The notes: generated from the sequence alone by a model not told the origin. A stretch of DNA of 64,000 bases from Bacteroidia bacterium (GCA_030424545.1 JAUHWL010000001.1:310001-374000), one strand, 5' to 3'; positions 25,632-35,579 are shown, counted from the first letter of the stretch. A program made the numbers and translations.

Positions 25632-26210
25632 ATGAGCGAAGATTCTAAAGACTACACCAAAACTCTATTAGACCTTGTAGAAGGGAAAGTAGATGCCCAA
25701 GAGCTTTTTGTAGAACTCTATCCGGAGTTGCATAAAATGGCAAAAAACTATATGCGATTTGAGCAAAAAGCCGAAACCCTACAAGCTACAGGGTTGCTGC
25801 ATGAAGCGTATGTAAAGTTGATAGACCAAAGTAAAGTTGATTGGCAAGGAAGAACTCATTTTTTAGCCGTAAGCGCAACCGCCATGCGCAGAATTTTGGT
25901 TGATAATGCTCGCGCCAAAATGAGAGAGAAGCGTGGAGGAGACAAGCAGAATATTTCTTTAGACGAAGCTTGGATGGCCATGAGCCCTGAAAAAGAAGCT
26001 CATATTTTGGCTATTGAAGACGCACTTATGAAGCTTGAAAAAATAGATCCAGAACAGGCCGAAATAGTTGTATTGCGTTTTTACGGGGGCTTTTCTGTGC
26101 AAGATGTTGCAGACCAGTTTGGGTGGAGCAAACGCAAAGTAGAAAAAGAATGGACCGCCACAAAAGCATGGTTACGTAAAGAGCTTAAAAACGACCTAGG
26201 TTTAGCATGA
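25632..26210 (+). CDS. ECF-like RNA polymerase sigma factor (TIGR02999 type)
   Basis: The 192-residue sigma factor resembles the TIGR02999 group. ELFVELYPELHKMAKNYMR and LLHEAYVKLID correspond to region 2, and PEQAEIVVLRFYGGFSVQDVADQFGWSKRKVEKEW to region 4 with its HTH. It should direct transcription of a small regulon, probably including its own operon (inference). The TGA overlaps the ATG of the kinase gene (ATGA), so sigma and kinase are coupled. Confidence 0.92.
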   Translation: MSEDSKDYTKTLLDLVEGKVDAQELFVELYPELHKMAKNYMRFEQKAETLQATGLLHEAYVKLIDQSKVDWQGRTHFLAVSATAMRRILVDNARAKMREKRGGDKQNISLDEAWMAMSPEKEAHILAIEDALMKLEKIDPEQAEIVVLRFYGGFSVQDVADQFGWSKRKVEKEWTATKAWLRKELKNDLGLA

Positions 26211-28414
26211 ACAAAGATCTTTACAAGAAAGCAAAAGAATTATTTGCACGTGCAAGGGCGTTGCCAAAGAAAAATCAAGCAGCTTTTGTAAGCGCAGAAG
26301 CAAAAGAAAATAGCGAACTAAAAAAAGAAGTTTTGGCTATGCTTGAAAATGATTTTGATGAAACTATTTTGGCAGTAGATCAGCAAAAAAAGAAAACCCA
26401 ATACATAGACCCATTGGGGTTAAATAAGTTACAGCAAAGTAGCGCGTCAAGTAAATTTATTCAGGCTTTTTTTAATACACGAGGCAGAGCTGCATTAGCC
26501 TTTTTCGTATTGGCGTTAATTATTGCCATACTTGGTTTTGCAGCCATTTCTAATACCAAAAAACAATTGGCAAATATTAGAGGAGAAGAAACCTCCACTA
26601 TTCTACTATCAAACGTACAAGCCTTAAAATATTGGTTAGAAAATTATAAAAATGTTACAGAATTGGCGGTGGCAGATGTGCACATCGCTAAGGCAATAGA
26701 GCTGTTTAATCACAATACTACCGATACGGTATTTGCAAACAAAATAGACTCTTTATTAGTGCCCTATTTAAAGCATGCACAAGCATTTGAGTACACTATT
26801 TCTTCGTTAAGCGGAGAAATAACATTTTCCTCATATAAGCCACTAATCGGAAAGAAAATGGGTAGCCGTTTTGGGCGGCAATTACTTTTAGTAAGCGAAG
26901 GAAAGCCACAATTTGTTTTGCCCTTTTATGCTGATTTAAATGTAAAAAGCAGAAACCAAAAACCATTGGTTTGGATGATGGTGCCTGTTAGAAATGAAGC
27001 AGGAGAAGTTTTTGCAACTTTTGGTATCGGGCGGCAAGCGGATAGTGAATTCACAAAAATATTGCGGACAGCACGCATGGGTTTAACAGGCGAAACGTAT
27101 GCGATAAATAGAGAAGGTTGGTTTATTTCAGAAAGTAGGCATGAACATGATCTAAGAACCAAAGGCATGATGCATGAAGACACCAATGTAAGTAGCATTT
27201 TAAACCTTCAAGCACGAGAATTAAATTCAATCCAAACCATTCCTCAACTTACGAAATTGGCAAGCAATATTGTTGTGGCCGCTACAGACTCTACTACCTT
27301 AAAGATGGGGGTTAATTCAGAACCAACACAAGATTATAAAGGAGAAAGTGTAATTGGCGCGTGGATTTGGTTGCCGCAGTACAACTTTGGTGTAATCTCT
27401 CAAGTAAATGCTAATGAAGCTTTTCGGCCAGCAAGAAAGTTTTATTTTATAATTGGTATTGCCATTTTGTTGTTATTGGCGGCATCAATGTTTTCTTTTT
27501 ACAATGCGCTGGAGCTTGTAAAGTTTAAAAGTGCAGTTTCTACAGCAACACGTTTAGGACAGTATGAATTAAAAAATGTTTTGGGCGAAGGCGGTATGGG
27601 CACTGTATATTTTGCACAACACAGCCTGCTAAAACGGCCAACAGCTATTAAAGTGGTACGTGTAGACAAACAAGAAGAAACGGTTGTAAACAGGTTTGAA
27701 AGAGAAGTAAAATTAGCGAGCCAATTATCATATCCGAACACAGTAGAAATTTTTGATTACGGATTTACACAAGAAGGGCAAGCGTATTATGCCATGGAAT
27801 TTATAGATGGAATAAATCTAAACGATGTGGTTAAAAAAAGTGGACCCATGGACCCCTCAAGGGTAATTTATATTCTTAAACAAATATGCGGCTCTTTGGT
27901 AGAAGCGCATACATTAGGCTTGGTACATAGAGATATTAAACCACAAAACATAATGCTTTGCAACCGCATAGGTCTGCCTGATTTTGTTAAGGTTTTAGAT
28001 TTTGGTTTGGCCAAAATGTTTACACAATCTCAAGATACCGAAGAAACCAGAGAAATTACAGGTACGCCAGTATACATGGCTCCAGAACGCATAAAACGGC
28101 CAGGCACCGCGCACCCAAGCGGAGATATTTATGCGGTAGGCGCTTTGGCCTATTTTCTATTGGCGGGTTTTCCTATGTTTAGTTTTTCTTCAGATTTAGA
28201 TGTTTTGTATCAGGTGCTTAATGATAAGCCTAAAGAACTGCCTAGCCACATTCCTGAAGAGCTGAGAAGATTGGTGTTTCATTGCGTAGAAAAAGATGAA
28301 GATGAACGACCAAACAGCATAGAAGAACTAAAAATGTTCTTAGATAATTTGGCCGATAAGTATACTTGGACCAAGGAAGAATCTGACTTATGGTGGAAAA
28401 AATATAAGAATTAA
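26207..28414 (+). CDS. Membrane Ser/Thr protein kinase with extracytoplasmic sensor
   Basis: The 735-residue protein has an acidic cytoplasmic N-terminus and a helix at about 95-115. A Cache-like extracytoplasmic domain of about 290 residues follows (GLTGETYAINREGWFISESR at 292-311). A second helix lies at about 411-432, and a C-terminal kinase domain at about 453-712. Kinase motifs are complete: GEGGMGTV (460-467), Lys482, HRDIKPQN (574-581), DFG (598-600) and APE (625-627). It is therefore predicted to be active and to signal from an envelope cue to cytoplasmic targets. Placement with a sigma factor and a PP2C phosphatase gives a kinase-phosphatase-sigma circuit. Confidence 0.92.
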   Translation: MNKDLYKKAKELFARARALPKKNQAAFVSAEAKENSELKKEVLAMLENDFDETILAVDQQKKKTQYIDPLGLNKLQQSSASSKFIQAFFNTRGRAALAFFVLALIIAILGFAAISNTKKQLANIRGEETSTILLSNVQALKYWLENYKNVTELAVADVHIAKAIELFNHNTTDTVFANKIDSLLVPYLKHAQAFEYTISSLSGEITFSSYKPLIGKKMGSRFGRQLLLVSEGKPQFVLPFYADLNVKSRNQKPLVWMMVPVRNEAGEVFATFGIGRQADSEFTKILRTARMGLTGETYAINREGWFISESRHEHDLRTKGMMHEDTNVSSILNLQARELNSIQTIPQLTKLASNIVVAATDSTTLKMGVNSEPTQDYKGESVIGAWIWLPQYNFGVISQVNANEAFRPARKFYFIIGIAILLLLAASMFSFYNALELVKFKSAVSTATRLGQYELKNVLGEGGMGTVYFAQHSLLKRPTAIKVVRVDKQEETVVNRFEREVKLASQLSYPNTVEIFDYGFTQEGQAYYAMEFIDGINLNDVVKKSGPMDPSRVIYILKQICGSLVEAHTLGLVHRDIKPQNIMLCNRIGLPDFVKVLDFGLAKMFTQSQDTEETREITGTPVYMAPERIKRPGTAHPSGDIYAVGALAYFLLAGFPMFSFSSDLDVLYQVLNDKPKELPSHIPEELRRLVFHCVEKDEDERPNSIEELKMFLDNLADKYTWTKEESDLWWKKYKN

Positions 28415-28449
28415 ATGCGGATTTTGGCGTCAATAACGCGTATTTATAC

Positions 28450-29166
28450 ATGAGGTACACTTACTACACATGCAGCCATAAAGGGAAAAGAGCAAGAAAT
28501 GAAGACGACTTTTTTCCACACCCAAAACAGCAGCACAATAACTTGTTTTTTGTGTGCGATGGCTTGGGCGGGCACGGAGATGGTGACATTGCTTCGGCTT
28601 TTGTGCAGCAAAACTTACCGCTAGAACTAAACAGATCTGCAGAAAAAAACACGGATGTATTGAATGATGCTATCTTAAAAACGCACCATAATTTATGCAG
28701 ATATGCCTTGCAAGCCGGAAACCTTAAAATGGGCAGTACAGTAGCCGCGTTACAGTTTTATAAGAACAATGCCTTTGTGGGTTGGGTTGGCGATAGCCGT
28801 ATTTATCACATTAGAAATGGGAGGGTTTTAGGAAAAACAAAAGACCACTCTATTTATCAATTAATGATAGATAACGGGCAAATAATGAACGAAGAAATTA
28901 TAGACCCTAGTTTAAAAAATGTAATATATCAAGCATTAGGCAGCGATGGAAAGCGGATAAAACCATCTAACTATGTGGCTGAAAATGTAGCTGTTGGTGA
29001 TGTTTTTGTCTTGGCCACAGATGGTGTTTTTGAGGCGTTAAACGAAGAAGAGTTAATTATGATTTCTGCCAAAACAGGGCAATCTAAGATGGATGAAATA
29101 AGAGAATTGTGCGAATTAAAATCAACCGACAATTTTACGTGCATGCTTATTGAAGTTCAAGAATGA
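28450..29166 (+). CDS. PP2C-family Ser/Thr phosphatase
   Basis: The 238-residue cytoplasmic phosphatase has the PP2C metal-binding motifs: RNEDDFF near residue 16, DGLGGHGDGD near 37, GDSRIYHIRNGRV in the middle, ATDGVFEAL and the final DNFTCMLIEV. It lies 36 bases after the kinase gene and most likely reverses its phosphorylations. Confidence 0.93.
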   Translation: MRYTYYTCSHKGKRARNEDDFFPHPKQQHNNLFFVCDGLGGHGDGDIASAFVQQNLPLELNRSAEKNTDVLNDAILKTHHNLCRYALQAGNLKMGSTVAALQFYKNNAFVGWVGDSRIYHIRNGRVLGKTKDHSIYQLMIDNGQIMNEEIIDPSLKNVIYQALGSDGKRIKPSNYVAENVAVGDVFVLATDGVFEALNEEELIMISAKTGQSKMDEIRELCELKSTDNFTCMLIEVQE

Positions 29167-29202
29167 CGTGTTTTTAATTTTCTTAAGAACAAATCAAAAC
29201 AA

Positions 29203-29210
29203 TAGATTTG
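29203..29210 (+). promoter_or_regulatory. -7 element for the DUF4136 lipoprotein
   Basis: TAGATTTG matches TAnnTTTG, 19 bases before the ATG. It suggests the gene can be expressed apart from the kinase operon. The -33 box is unclear. Confidence 0.45.
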
Positions 29211-29229
29211 CCCACCTCAAAAAGAAGTC

Positions 29230-29799
29230 ATGAAAAAAGCATTTATTTTTATTATCGCCCTAACAGCTATTTTGTCTACAGGCTGTGTTTCTAATTTTAC
29301 AGCAAGCGCAGATTATGATAAAACCACAGATTTTACGAAATACAAAACATACTCTGTTTTACCATGGAACGCACAAGCCAGTACAGATATAGGTGAATCT
29401 CCAAAAGCAAAAATATATGCGGCCATTAACAATGAAATGCAAAAACGCGGCTATAAATACCAAGAAAAAGGTGGAGATTTAACCATTGGCTTAAGCGTTT
29501 TAATAGAAGAAAAAGTAGAGATTAGAAGCGATGGAAGCGTAAACTACAATGTAGGTTACGGTTATTACGGCTATTACGGTGCAGTAGGTATGGGCTATGG
29601 CTCGCCAACCACCTATAGAGAGTATTACTACAATGATGGCAGCATTGTGATTGATATTTTTGATGAAAAGCAAAAAAACTTAGTATGGCAGGGATATGGG
29701 TTTGATAGATTAGATGACAACCCACATAAAAACGAAGAAAAAATAGACATTTATGTAAAGTACATTTTTCATAAATTCCCTGGAAAAGTAAAGCAATAA
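29230..29799 (+). CDS. DUF4136-like lipoprotein
   Basis: The 189-residue protein has a lipoprotein signal with lipobox STGC at about residues 16-19. It continues with the DUF4136 pattern: SADYDKTTDFTKYKTYSVLPW and IYAAINNEMQKRGYKYQ. A central Gly/Tyr-rich stretch (YGYYGYYG) is followed by GSIVIDIFDEKQKNLVWQG. Such proteins are outer-membrane-anchored with no defined function. It ends in a strong terminator. Confidence 0.85.
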   Translation: MKKAFIFIIALTAILSTGCVSNFTASADYDKTTDFTKYKTYSVLPWNAQASTDIGESPKAKIYAAINNEMQKRGYKYQEKGGDLTIGLSVLIEEKVEIRSDGSVNYNVGYGYYGYYGAVGMGYGSPTTYREYYYNDGSIVIDIFDEKQKNLVWQGYGFDRLDDNPHKNEEKIDIYVKYIFHKFPGKVKQ

Positions 29800-29822
29800 C
29801 AAAACTCGAGTTTTTTAAAATG

Positions 29823-29857
29823 ACCAGCTAAATAGGCAGTTTAGCTGGTTTTTTTAT
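29823..29857 (+). terminator. Terminator after the DUF4136 gene
   Basis: ACCAGCTAAA (29823-29832) pairs with TTTAGCTGGT (29840-29849), followed by a T7 tract. Confidence 0.92.
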
Positions 29858-29923
29858 GAATTATATTTCGGAGGTTATTCACCTTTGCTTTCTTACATTT
29901 GGTTTTACTTAAAAAAATGTTGC

Positions 29924-30781
29924 ATGAAAATTTATCCTCTAAATACTGGTAATTTTAAGCTAGATGGTGGAGCCATGTTTGGCGTTGTACCCAAAAGTTT
30001 GTGGCAGCGTACCAACCCAGCAGATGCCAACAATATGTGCAGCTGGGCCATGCGAAGCATGTTAATAGAAGATGGAAAGAGACTTATACTTATTGATACA
30101 GGTATTGGCGATAAACAAGACGCGAAATTTTTTGGCTACTACTTTATGTATGGCGATGATAGCCTGGATAAAGGCCTAAATGCCCACGGTTTTACCCGAG
30201 ATGATATTACAGATGTGTTTTTAACACACTTGCATTTTGATCATTGTGGTGGCGCCATTAAATGGAACAATGATAAAACCGGCTTCGAACCTTCGTTTAA
30301 AAATGCAACATTTTGGAGCAACAAACGCCATTGGAATTGGGCCACAAAACCCAACGCCAGAGAAAAAGCATCGTTCTTAAAAGAAAATATTTTGCCCATA
30401 CAAGAAAGCGGCCAACTAAAGTTTATAGATGTTGCCCAAGATGCTTTTGTAGCTCCAACCCCTTTGGGTTTTGATGCCGTTGTAGTAAACGGACATACCG
30501 ATGCACAAATGTGCCCCATACTAAACTATAACGGTAATAAAATTGTGTTTATGGCCGATTTACTTCCCAGCACGGGACATATTCCGTTGCCGTATGTAAT
30601 GGGTTATGATACGCGCCCTTTGCTAACGCTAACAGAAAAAGAACGTTTCTTAAACATGGCTGCCGATGAAAATCTCATCCTTTTTTTAGAGCACGATTCG
30701 GTTAACGAGGCATGCACCGTAAAACACACAGAAAAAGGCGTGCGATTAAATAACACAGGCTTATTGTCAGAATTTTTATAA
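29924..30781 (+). CDS. Metallo-beta-lactamase-fold hydrolase
   Basis: I choose the ATG at 29924 (285 residues) over one at 29885, because a 13-residue hydrophobic extension does not fit the family. HLHFDHCGG is the HxHxDH zinc motif, and HTDAQM and DLLPSTGHIP carry later ligands. It resembles the lactonase/hydroxyacyl-hydrolase side of the superfamily. A quorum-quenching lactonase is possible, but the substrate is unknown. Confidence 0.88.
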   Translation: MKIYPLNTGNFKLDGGAMFGVVPKSLWQRTNPADANNMCSWAMRSMLIEDGKRLILIDTGIGDKQDAKFFGYYFMYGDDSLDKGLNAHGFTRDDITDVFLTHLHFDHCGGAIKWNNDKTGFEPSFKNATFWSNKRHWNWATKPNAREKASFLKENILPIQESGQLKFIDVAQDAFVAPTPLGFDAVVVNGHTDAQMCPILNYNGNKIVFMADLLPSTGHIPLPYVMGYDTRPLLTLTEKERFLNMAADENLILFLEHDSVNEACTVKHTEKGVRLNNTGLLSEFL

Positions 30782-30938
30782 CAATTTATTTAACCATTAG
30801 GTGCATTTTTTGGTGCCTTTTTTAAGCGCAAATGCCAAAAAAGGTAAAGCAACGTTAATTAAGACAAACGATTTTTTTTATCATTTGTACTTGTTGTATC
30901 ATTGCGCAAATCCGTATTTATAAAGCGTATAAAGCAAT

Positions 30939-32768
30939 ATGAAGCATATTTTCACTCTCACTTTTTTTATCGCCTCATTTTTTTCTATAGCCCAATCAGG
31001 CTATTGGCAGCAGCACGCATCTTACAAGATGGATGTAAAATTAAACGTAGAAAACCACCAGATTACCGGAACCCAAGAGTTGGTTTATACAAATAACTCT
31101 CCAGATACACTACATCAAGTGTTTTACCACTTGTACTTTAATGCATTTCAGCCGGGGAGCATGATGGCCGTGCGTAGCGATAATTTACCCGATACAGACA
31201 AGCGCCTTAAAGGAAGGTTTGTAGATTTATCGCAAAGCGAGATTGGTTTTCAGAAAATATTGAGTTTAAAACAAAACGGAGTTGGCCTTGCATACAACAC
31301 AACGGGTACCATTCTACAGGTAAAATTGAACCAACCAATTTTACCTGGTACAAGCACTACGTTTAGCATGAGTTTTCTATCGCAAGTGCCTGTGCAAATA
31401 AGGAGATCTGGCAGAAACAACCAAGAGGGAATAGAGTACACCATGACCCAGTGGTACCCAAAAATGGCCGAGTACGACAAGGATGGTTGGCACCCAGACC
31501 AATATGTAGAACGAGAATATTACGGTGTTTTTGGCAACTTTGATGTTTCAATTACACTGCCCAAAAAATATGTGGTTGGTGGTACAGGTGTTTTGCAAAA
31601 CGCTAATGAAATAGGCTATGGCTATAGCACAGAAAAAGTAAAAATTAAAAGATCTGTAAAAGAATTAACCTGGCATTTTAAAGCAGAAAATGTGCATGAT
31701 TTTGCTTGGGCTGCAGACCCCGATTTTATACACAAATCATTTCAAGTAGAAGATGGGCCGTTGGTGCATTTGTTGTTCGACCCTAAAACGGCAAACAAAG
31801 AAAATTGGGAAAATATTGAAGGTGATGTGGTAAAAACATTTCAATATATGAGAGAACATTATGGTAAATATCCTTACCCTCAGTTTTCTTTAATTCAAGG
31901 GGGAGATGGCGGAATGGAATACCCGATGTGCACCATGGTTTTAGGTTCTGGAAAAAATTATAAAAGGTTTTTTAAGCTTTTTGTACATGAAGCATTGCAC
32001 AATTGGTTCTACGCTGTACTTGGCACAAACGAGCAATTGTACCCATGGATGGACGAAGGGTTTACCAGTTTTGCCGAAGAGGAAGTGATGAACTTTGTTT
32101 ATGATACTCCAAAAGCAAATCCCAATATTGCAGCGGTTTCTAGATATATAGAACATGTAAAAAGCGGAGAATTGGTACCTATTACCACACCTGCAGATCA
32201 CTACAATTCTAAGAAAGCTTATGTTACCTCATCATACTATATGGGTGAGTTGTTTTTAATGCAAATGCAATATGTTATTGGCCAAGAAAAGTTTAAAAAA
32301 GGGATGAAAACATATTTTAATCGCTGGAAATTTAAACACCCTACGCCTGCAGATTTTACCAAAGTAATGGAAGAGGTAAGCGGTTTGCAGCTAGATTGGC
32401 TTTTAATTTATTGGACACAGTTAGTTAAAACTACAGACTATGCTTTAGGAGCCATAGAGCCAGAAGGGCCCAAAGGCACCAAGATTGTATTAAAAAACCT
32501 AGGAGAAAGACCTATGCCGGTTGATGTGGTGGTAATGTTTAAAAACGGAAACTTTAGTTTTTATACCATCCCATTAGTGAGTATGTACGGTGCAAAAGAA
32601 GAATCGCCCTACCAACAATTACCACCATGGGCTTGGACTAACCCAGAATACGAATTGCATATTAATGCGCAATTACAAGAAATAGAGTCGGTGCAAATAG
32701 ACCCGTTTTATAGAAGTTGTGATGTTGATCCCGCAAACAATGTTTGGCCAATCATTATAGAAGAATAA
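30939..32768 (+). CDS. Secreted M1-family metallopeptidase
   Basis: The 609-residue gluzincin has a signal peptide (MKHIFTLTFFIASFFSIAQS). GGMEYP at 324-329 is the M1 exopeptidase-type loop, and the zinc site is HEALH at 350-354 with Glu373 in MDEGF, at the usual 19-residue spacing. It is likely periplasmic or secreted and trims N-terminal residues from peptides. It lacks a T9SS sorting domain. It meets the convergent membrane protein with only 2 bases between stops. Confidence 0.94.
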   Translation: MKHIFTLTFFIASFFSIAQSGYWQQHASYKMDVKLNVENHQITGTQELVYTNNSPDTLHQVFYHLYFNAFQPGSMMAVRSDNLPDTDKRLKGRFVDLSQSEIGFQKILSLKQNGVGLAYNTTGTILQVKLNQPILPGTSTTFSMSFLSQVPVQIRRSGRNNQEGIEYTMTQWYPKMAEYDKDGWHPDQYVEREYYGVFGNFDVSITLPKKYVVGGTGVLQNANEIGYGYSTEKVKIKRSVKELTWHFKAENVHDFAWAADPDFIHKSFQVEDGPLVHLLFDPKTANKENWENIEGDVVKTFQYMREHYGKYPYPQFSLIQGGDGGMEYPMCTMVLGSGKNYKRFFKLFVHEALHNWFYAVLGTNEQLYPWMDEGFTSFAEEEVMNFVYDTPKANPNIAAVSRYIEHVKSGELVPITTPADHYNSKKAYVTSSYYMGELFLMQMQYVIGQEKFKKGMKTYFNRWKFKHPTPADFTKVMEEVSGLQLDWLLIYWTQLVKTTDYALGAIEPEGPKGTKIVLKNLGERPMPVDVVVMFKNGNFSFYTIPLVSMYGAKEESPYQQLPPWAWTNPEYELHINAQLQEIESVQIDPFYRSCDVDPANNVWPIIIEE

Positions 32769-32770
32769 GA

Positions 32771-33478
32771 CTAAGCCATTTTTGCTTTAATTTCTTGCAA
32801 TTGCTCTTTTGCTTTTTCTTGTAGATAATAATTTGCCAAGCCAAAAATGCTGGTAGCTACCAAAAAAATGCTGAGGTATATGGGATGAGTAATTAGCTCT
32901 AAATTGTTTGTTTGCCCAGGGTTTACCCAAAACCCTTGCAAAGGGATGTAAAGCAGCAAGTAGCTAAAAATGGTAAAACCGCCACCTCTAGATGCCCCAG
33001 CCATTAAAACAGTTTGTTCATCTCCGAGTGCCTTTTTATTGTTTAAAAACTGTTTGATTGTTAAAGTAATAGACAACAAAAAAAGAGCAAGCCCAAGAAA
33101 GAACAATGGCATACGTGTAGCTTCTAAAGCATCGGCTAGATAGTATATTCCTACGGAAGCGCTTAGCGTTAAAAGCACGCGGGGTGGAGTAATACAAGAT
33201 TTTGTGTATTGCCATATTTCTCGCCAATAGCGCTTTCTCATTTGGTTTTCGTGCTGGGCAGCAATATCCATAAAACCAAAAATGCCAAAAGATTTATACA
33301 CGCCATGAAAAGCATCGTGAAACGAGGTGTTTGGGTGTTTTTCTTGATATGCCAAAACCATCTCAGCCAAATGGTCTACCAACTCAATGCGCAAATCGAT
33401 GTAACAAACATCTTTTTTCTTGCAAAAGCCATCTATGTATTTTAGCTCTTCGGCTGTAAGTTGTTTTGGTGTGCTCAT
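32771..33478 (-). CDS. PadR-partner membrane protein
   Basis: The 235-residue protein has a soluble N-terminal motif (IDLRIELVDHLAEMVLAYQ) seen in HAAS-like and related proteins encoded downstream of PadR regulators. About four membrane helices follow. The ATG overlaps the PadR stop, so the two are coupled. It may act as a sensor or target of the PadR regulator; function is not known. Confidence 0.7.
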   Translation of the reverse strand: MSTPKQLTAEELKYIDGFCKKKDVCYIDLRIELVDHLAEMVLAYQEKHPNTSFHDAFHGVYKSFGIFGFMDIAAQHENQMRKRYWREIWQYTKSCITPPRVLLTLSASVGIYYLADALEATRMPLFFLGLALFLLSITLTIKQFLNNKKALGDEQTVLMAGASRGGGFTIFSYLLLYIPLQGFWVNPGQTNNLELITHPIYLSIFLVATSIFGLANYYLQEKAKEQLQEIKAKMA

Positions 33479-33813
33479 TTTACCACAGGTTTTAGATTAA
33501 AAATTTGCTGCATACCGCTAAAAAAATCAATTAACTCTGTAGAGCTTGAAGCAACGGTTTTGCCACCTTCGGGCGTAATTGTGTAGTATTTGCGCGTTCT
33601 ACCATCAACCTTTTTAAACGTTGCGGTTAGCTTTTTTTCGTTTTCTAATTTGTGTAGAATAGGGTATAATGCACCTTCAGAAACGGCAATGGCGCCTTTG
33701 GTAAGATTTTGTACTTTTTTGGTTATTTCATAACCATACATTTCATCTTGCTCGTTTATCAGATGCAATACAATATCTTCTAAAAATCCTTTGATGTACT
33801 TTTTGTTTTTCAT
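33475..33813 (-). CDS. PadR-family transcriptional regulator
   Basis: The 112-residue winged-helix protein has the PadR pattern: DIVLHLINEQDEMYGYEITKKVQ, then GALYPILHKLENEKKLTA and GRTRKYYTITPEG. It probably represses its own operon with the downstream membrane protein. A -7 element TACATTTG lies on the minus strand at 33831-33824, 10 bases before the ATG. Confidence 0.93.
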   Translation of the reverse strand: MKNKKYIKGFLEDIVLHLINEQDEMYGYEITKKVQNLTKGAIAVSEGALYPILHKLENEKKLTATFKKVDGRTRKYYTITPEGGKTVASSSTELIDFFSGMQQIFNLKPVVK

Positions 33814-33823
33814 ACCTAAGAAT

Positions 33824-33831
33824 CAAATGTA
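33824..33831 (-). promoter_or_regulatory. -7 element for the PadR operon
   Basis: TACATTTG on the minus strand fits TAnnTTTG. The -33 region is not convincing. Confidence 0.45.
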
Positions 33832-33949
33832 TTATAATTGGTTTAACATAAAGCATAGATTTTTTAAAAATCACATTTAATTCGTTTTAGAAATTGATGG
33901 TTGACTTCTTTACGTGTATATTTTCGTCTAAAAAACGTATCGTTGTTAC

Positions 33950-34873
33950 ATGAATGCATCGTGGTTTTTTGTTATCAATCCGGTTTCTGGTAAAAGCGCT
34001 GGATTGGCTTGTTGGCAAAAAGTACAACCTCTTTTAGTTGCGGCAGAAATTGATTTTAAGTTTGCGATTTCTGAGTATCATACCCACACCATTTTGCTAG
34101 TTGCAGACGCTTACAAAAGCGGAATTAGAAACTTTATGGGTATTGGCGGAGATGGCACCATTAACGAAATTGTAAACGGTATTTATCATGATTCCCAAAA
34201 TGCTTCACCCGATTTATGTACGATAAACTTATTGGCTGTGGGCACAGGGAATGATTGGGTGCGCGGACAGCGCAAAAAATTAAGCGTGCAAAATCTTGTT
34301 GGCAGAATTAAAGAACACAAAAAGTCAGTGGAGCATATAGGGGTGGTTACGTTAAATAATCATTCGCAAAAAAGGTTTTTTATAAATGTAGCTGGCGCAG
34401 GTATAGATGGCCAAGTGGTGCGCGAAATAGAAAAATTGAGTAAGGCAGGCAAAGGTGGTAGGCTTGTTTATATACAAGGTCTGCTTAAAGCATTGTTAAA
34501 CTTTAAGCCGTTTCAATTGGATTTGAAACTAGATAAAAACCAAGTGAATATTGGAGAAAGCTATACGGCAATTGCAGCGCTTGGCAAATATTTTGGCGGT
34601 GGAATGATAATAAACCCAGCACATGATATCAGAGAAAATGCGTTGAGATTTACGTTAGTGAATAAATCAAACAAACTAAAAATACTTTGGCATATTTCTA
34701 GACTTTTTACGGGAACAATAGAGAAAGCACCTTTTGTGATTGTAAAAAGTGGTGAGCAGCTCAAACTAAAGAGCAAAACAAATGTACCGGTGCAGGCAGA
34801 TGGTGAATACTTTGGCAACGCTACTCAAGTTGAGTTTAAAATTCTGCCAAACGCCATTGAGGTTTTGGATTAA
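33950..34873 (+). CDS. Diacylglycerol-kinase-family lipid kinase
   Basis: The 307-residue protein has the catalytic-domain start NPVSGKSAGLACWQKV, the core motif GIGGDGTINEIVNG, and GTGNDWVRG. These are shared by DgkB/YegS-like lipid kinases. It phosphorylates a lipid such as diacylglycerol; the exact substrate is not shown. It is a lone gene. Confidence 0.92.
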   Translation: MNASWFFVINPVSGKSAGLACWQKVQPLLVAAEIDFKFAISEYHTHTILLVADAYKSGIRNFMGIGGDGTINEIVNGIYHDSQNASPDLCTINLLAVGTGNDWVRGQRKKLSVQNLVGRIKEHKKSVEHIGVVTLNNHSQKRFFINVAGAGIDGQVVREIEKLSKAGKGGRLVYIQGLLKALLNFKPFQLDLKLDKNQVNIGESYTAIAALGKYFGGGMIINPAHDIRENALRFTLVNKSNKLKILWHISRLFTGTIEKAPFVIVKSGEQLKLKSKTNVPVQADGEYFGNATQVEFKILPNAIEVLD

Positions 34874-34889
34874 AATGTGCCAAGAAATA

Positions 34890-35579
34890 TTAGGGTTCTA
34901 AAACAACATCTTTTAGTTCGTGTAAAACATCAACTCCGTTAGACTCTCCATATCCGCGCACTATTAGCAGCACTCCAAAAATGATTAAGATAACGCCTAC
35001 AATTTTTTCAATTTTTATTAGAACCAGTGGGGTTAGTTTTTCTTTAATGCGTCTTGCGGTTAAAATTTTGGCCACATCAGTTAAAAAATAGGCCGCTACA
35101 GTAACCGTAAAGTATATAAGCATGAGTTTATCTAACTGGCTGTCTTGAGGTAAACTAGCCCTTAGTGTAATTGATGTTGCAAGCCAATAAACAAACACAC
35201 CAACATTTAAAAAATTTAGAAAAAAGCCTTTTATAAAATAAACAAAGTATGAAGAATTGTTGGCGGGTATTTCGTCATTTTCGGCAAGGTGTATTTTCTT
35301 TTTCTTGGCATTTTGAATGTTATATATGCCGTAGGATATAATGAGGATTCCACCTATAGAATACACCCAGATTACATATTCTACAATGTTGATAAAATGT
35401 GAACCAATGGCAACGAGAATAATAAAAGCAATATCTGCAGAGAGAACTCCAAAATCAAAAACAAATGCTTTTTTAATGCCTTTTGTGAGAGCAGTTTCTA
35501 TTAATAAAAAGAAAACGGGCCCTACCATAAATGCTAAGGTAACCCCAAGAATAACTCCGGCTATAATAACTTCTAACAC
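34890..35579 (-). CDS. LysE/RhtB-family exporter
   Basis: The 229-residue protein has five or six hydrophobic helices and the family start (GVILGVTLAFMVGPVFFLLIE) with a conserved GP near the first helix. LysE-like proteins export amino acids. It follows the coiled-coil protein gene by 26 bases on the same strand and ends with a Val/Glu-rich tail. Confidence 0.88.
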   Translation of the reverse strand: MLEVIIAGVILGVTLAFMVGPVFFLLIETALTKGIKKAFVFDFGVLSADIAFIILVAIGSHFINIVEYVIWVYSIGGILIISYGIYNIQNAKKKKIHLAENDEIPANNSSYFVYFIKGFFLNFLNVGVFVYWLATSITLRASLPQDSQLDKLMLIYFTVTVAAYFLTDVAKILTARRIKEKLTPLVLIKIEKIVGVILIIFGVLLIVRGYGESNGVDVLHELKDVVLEP

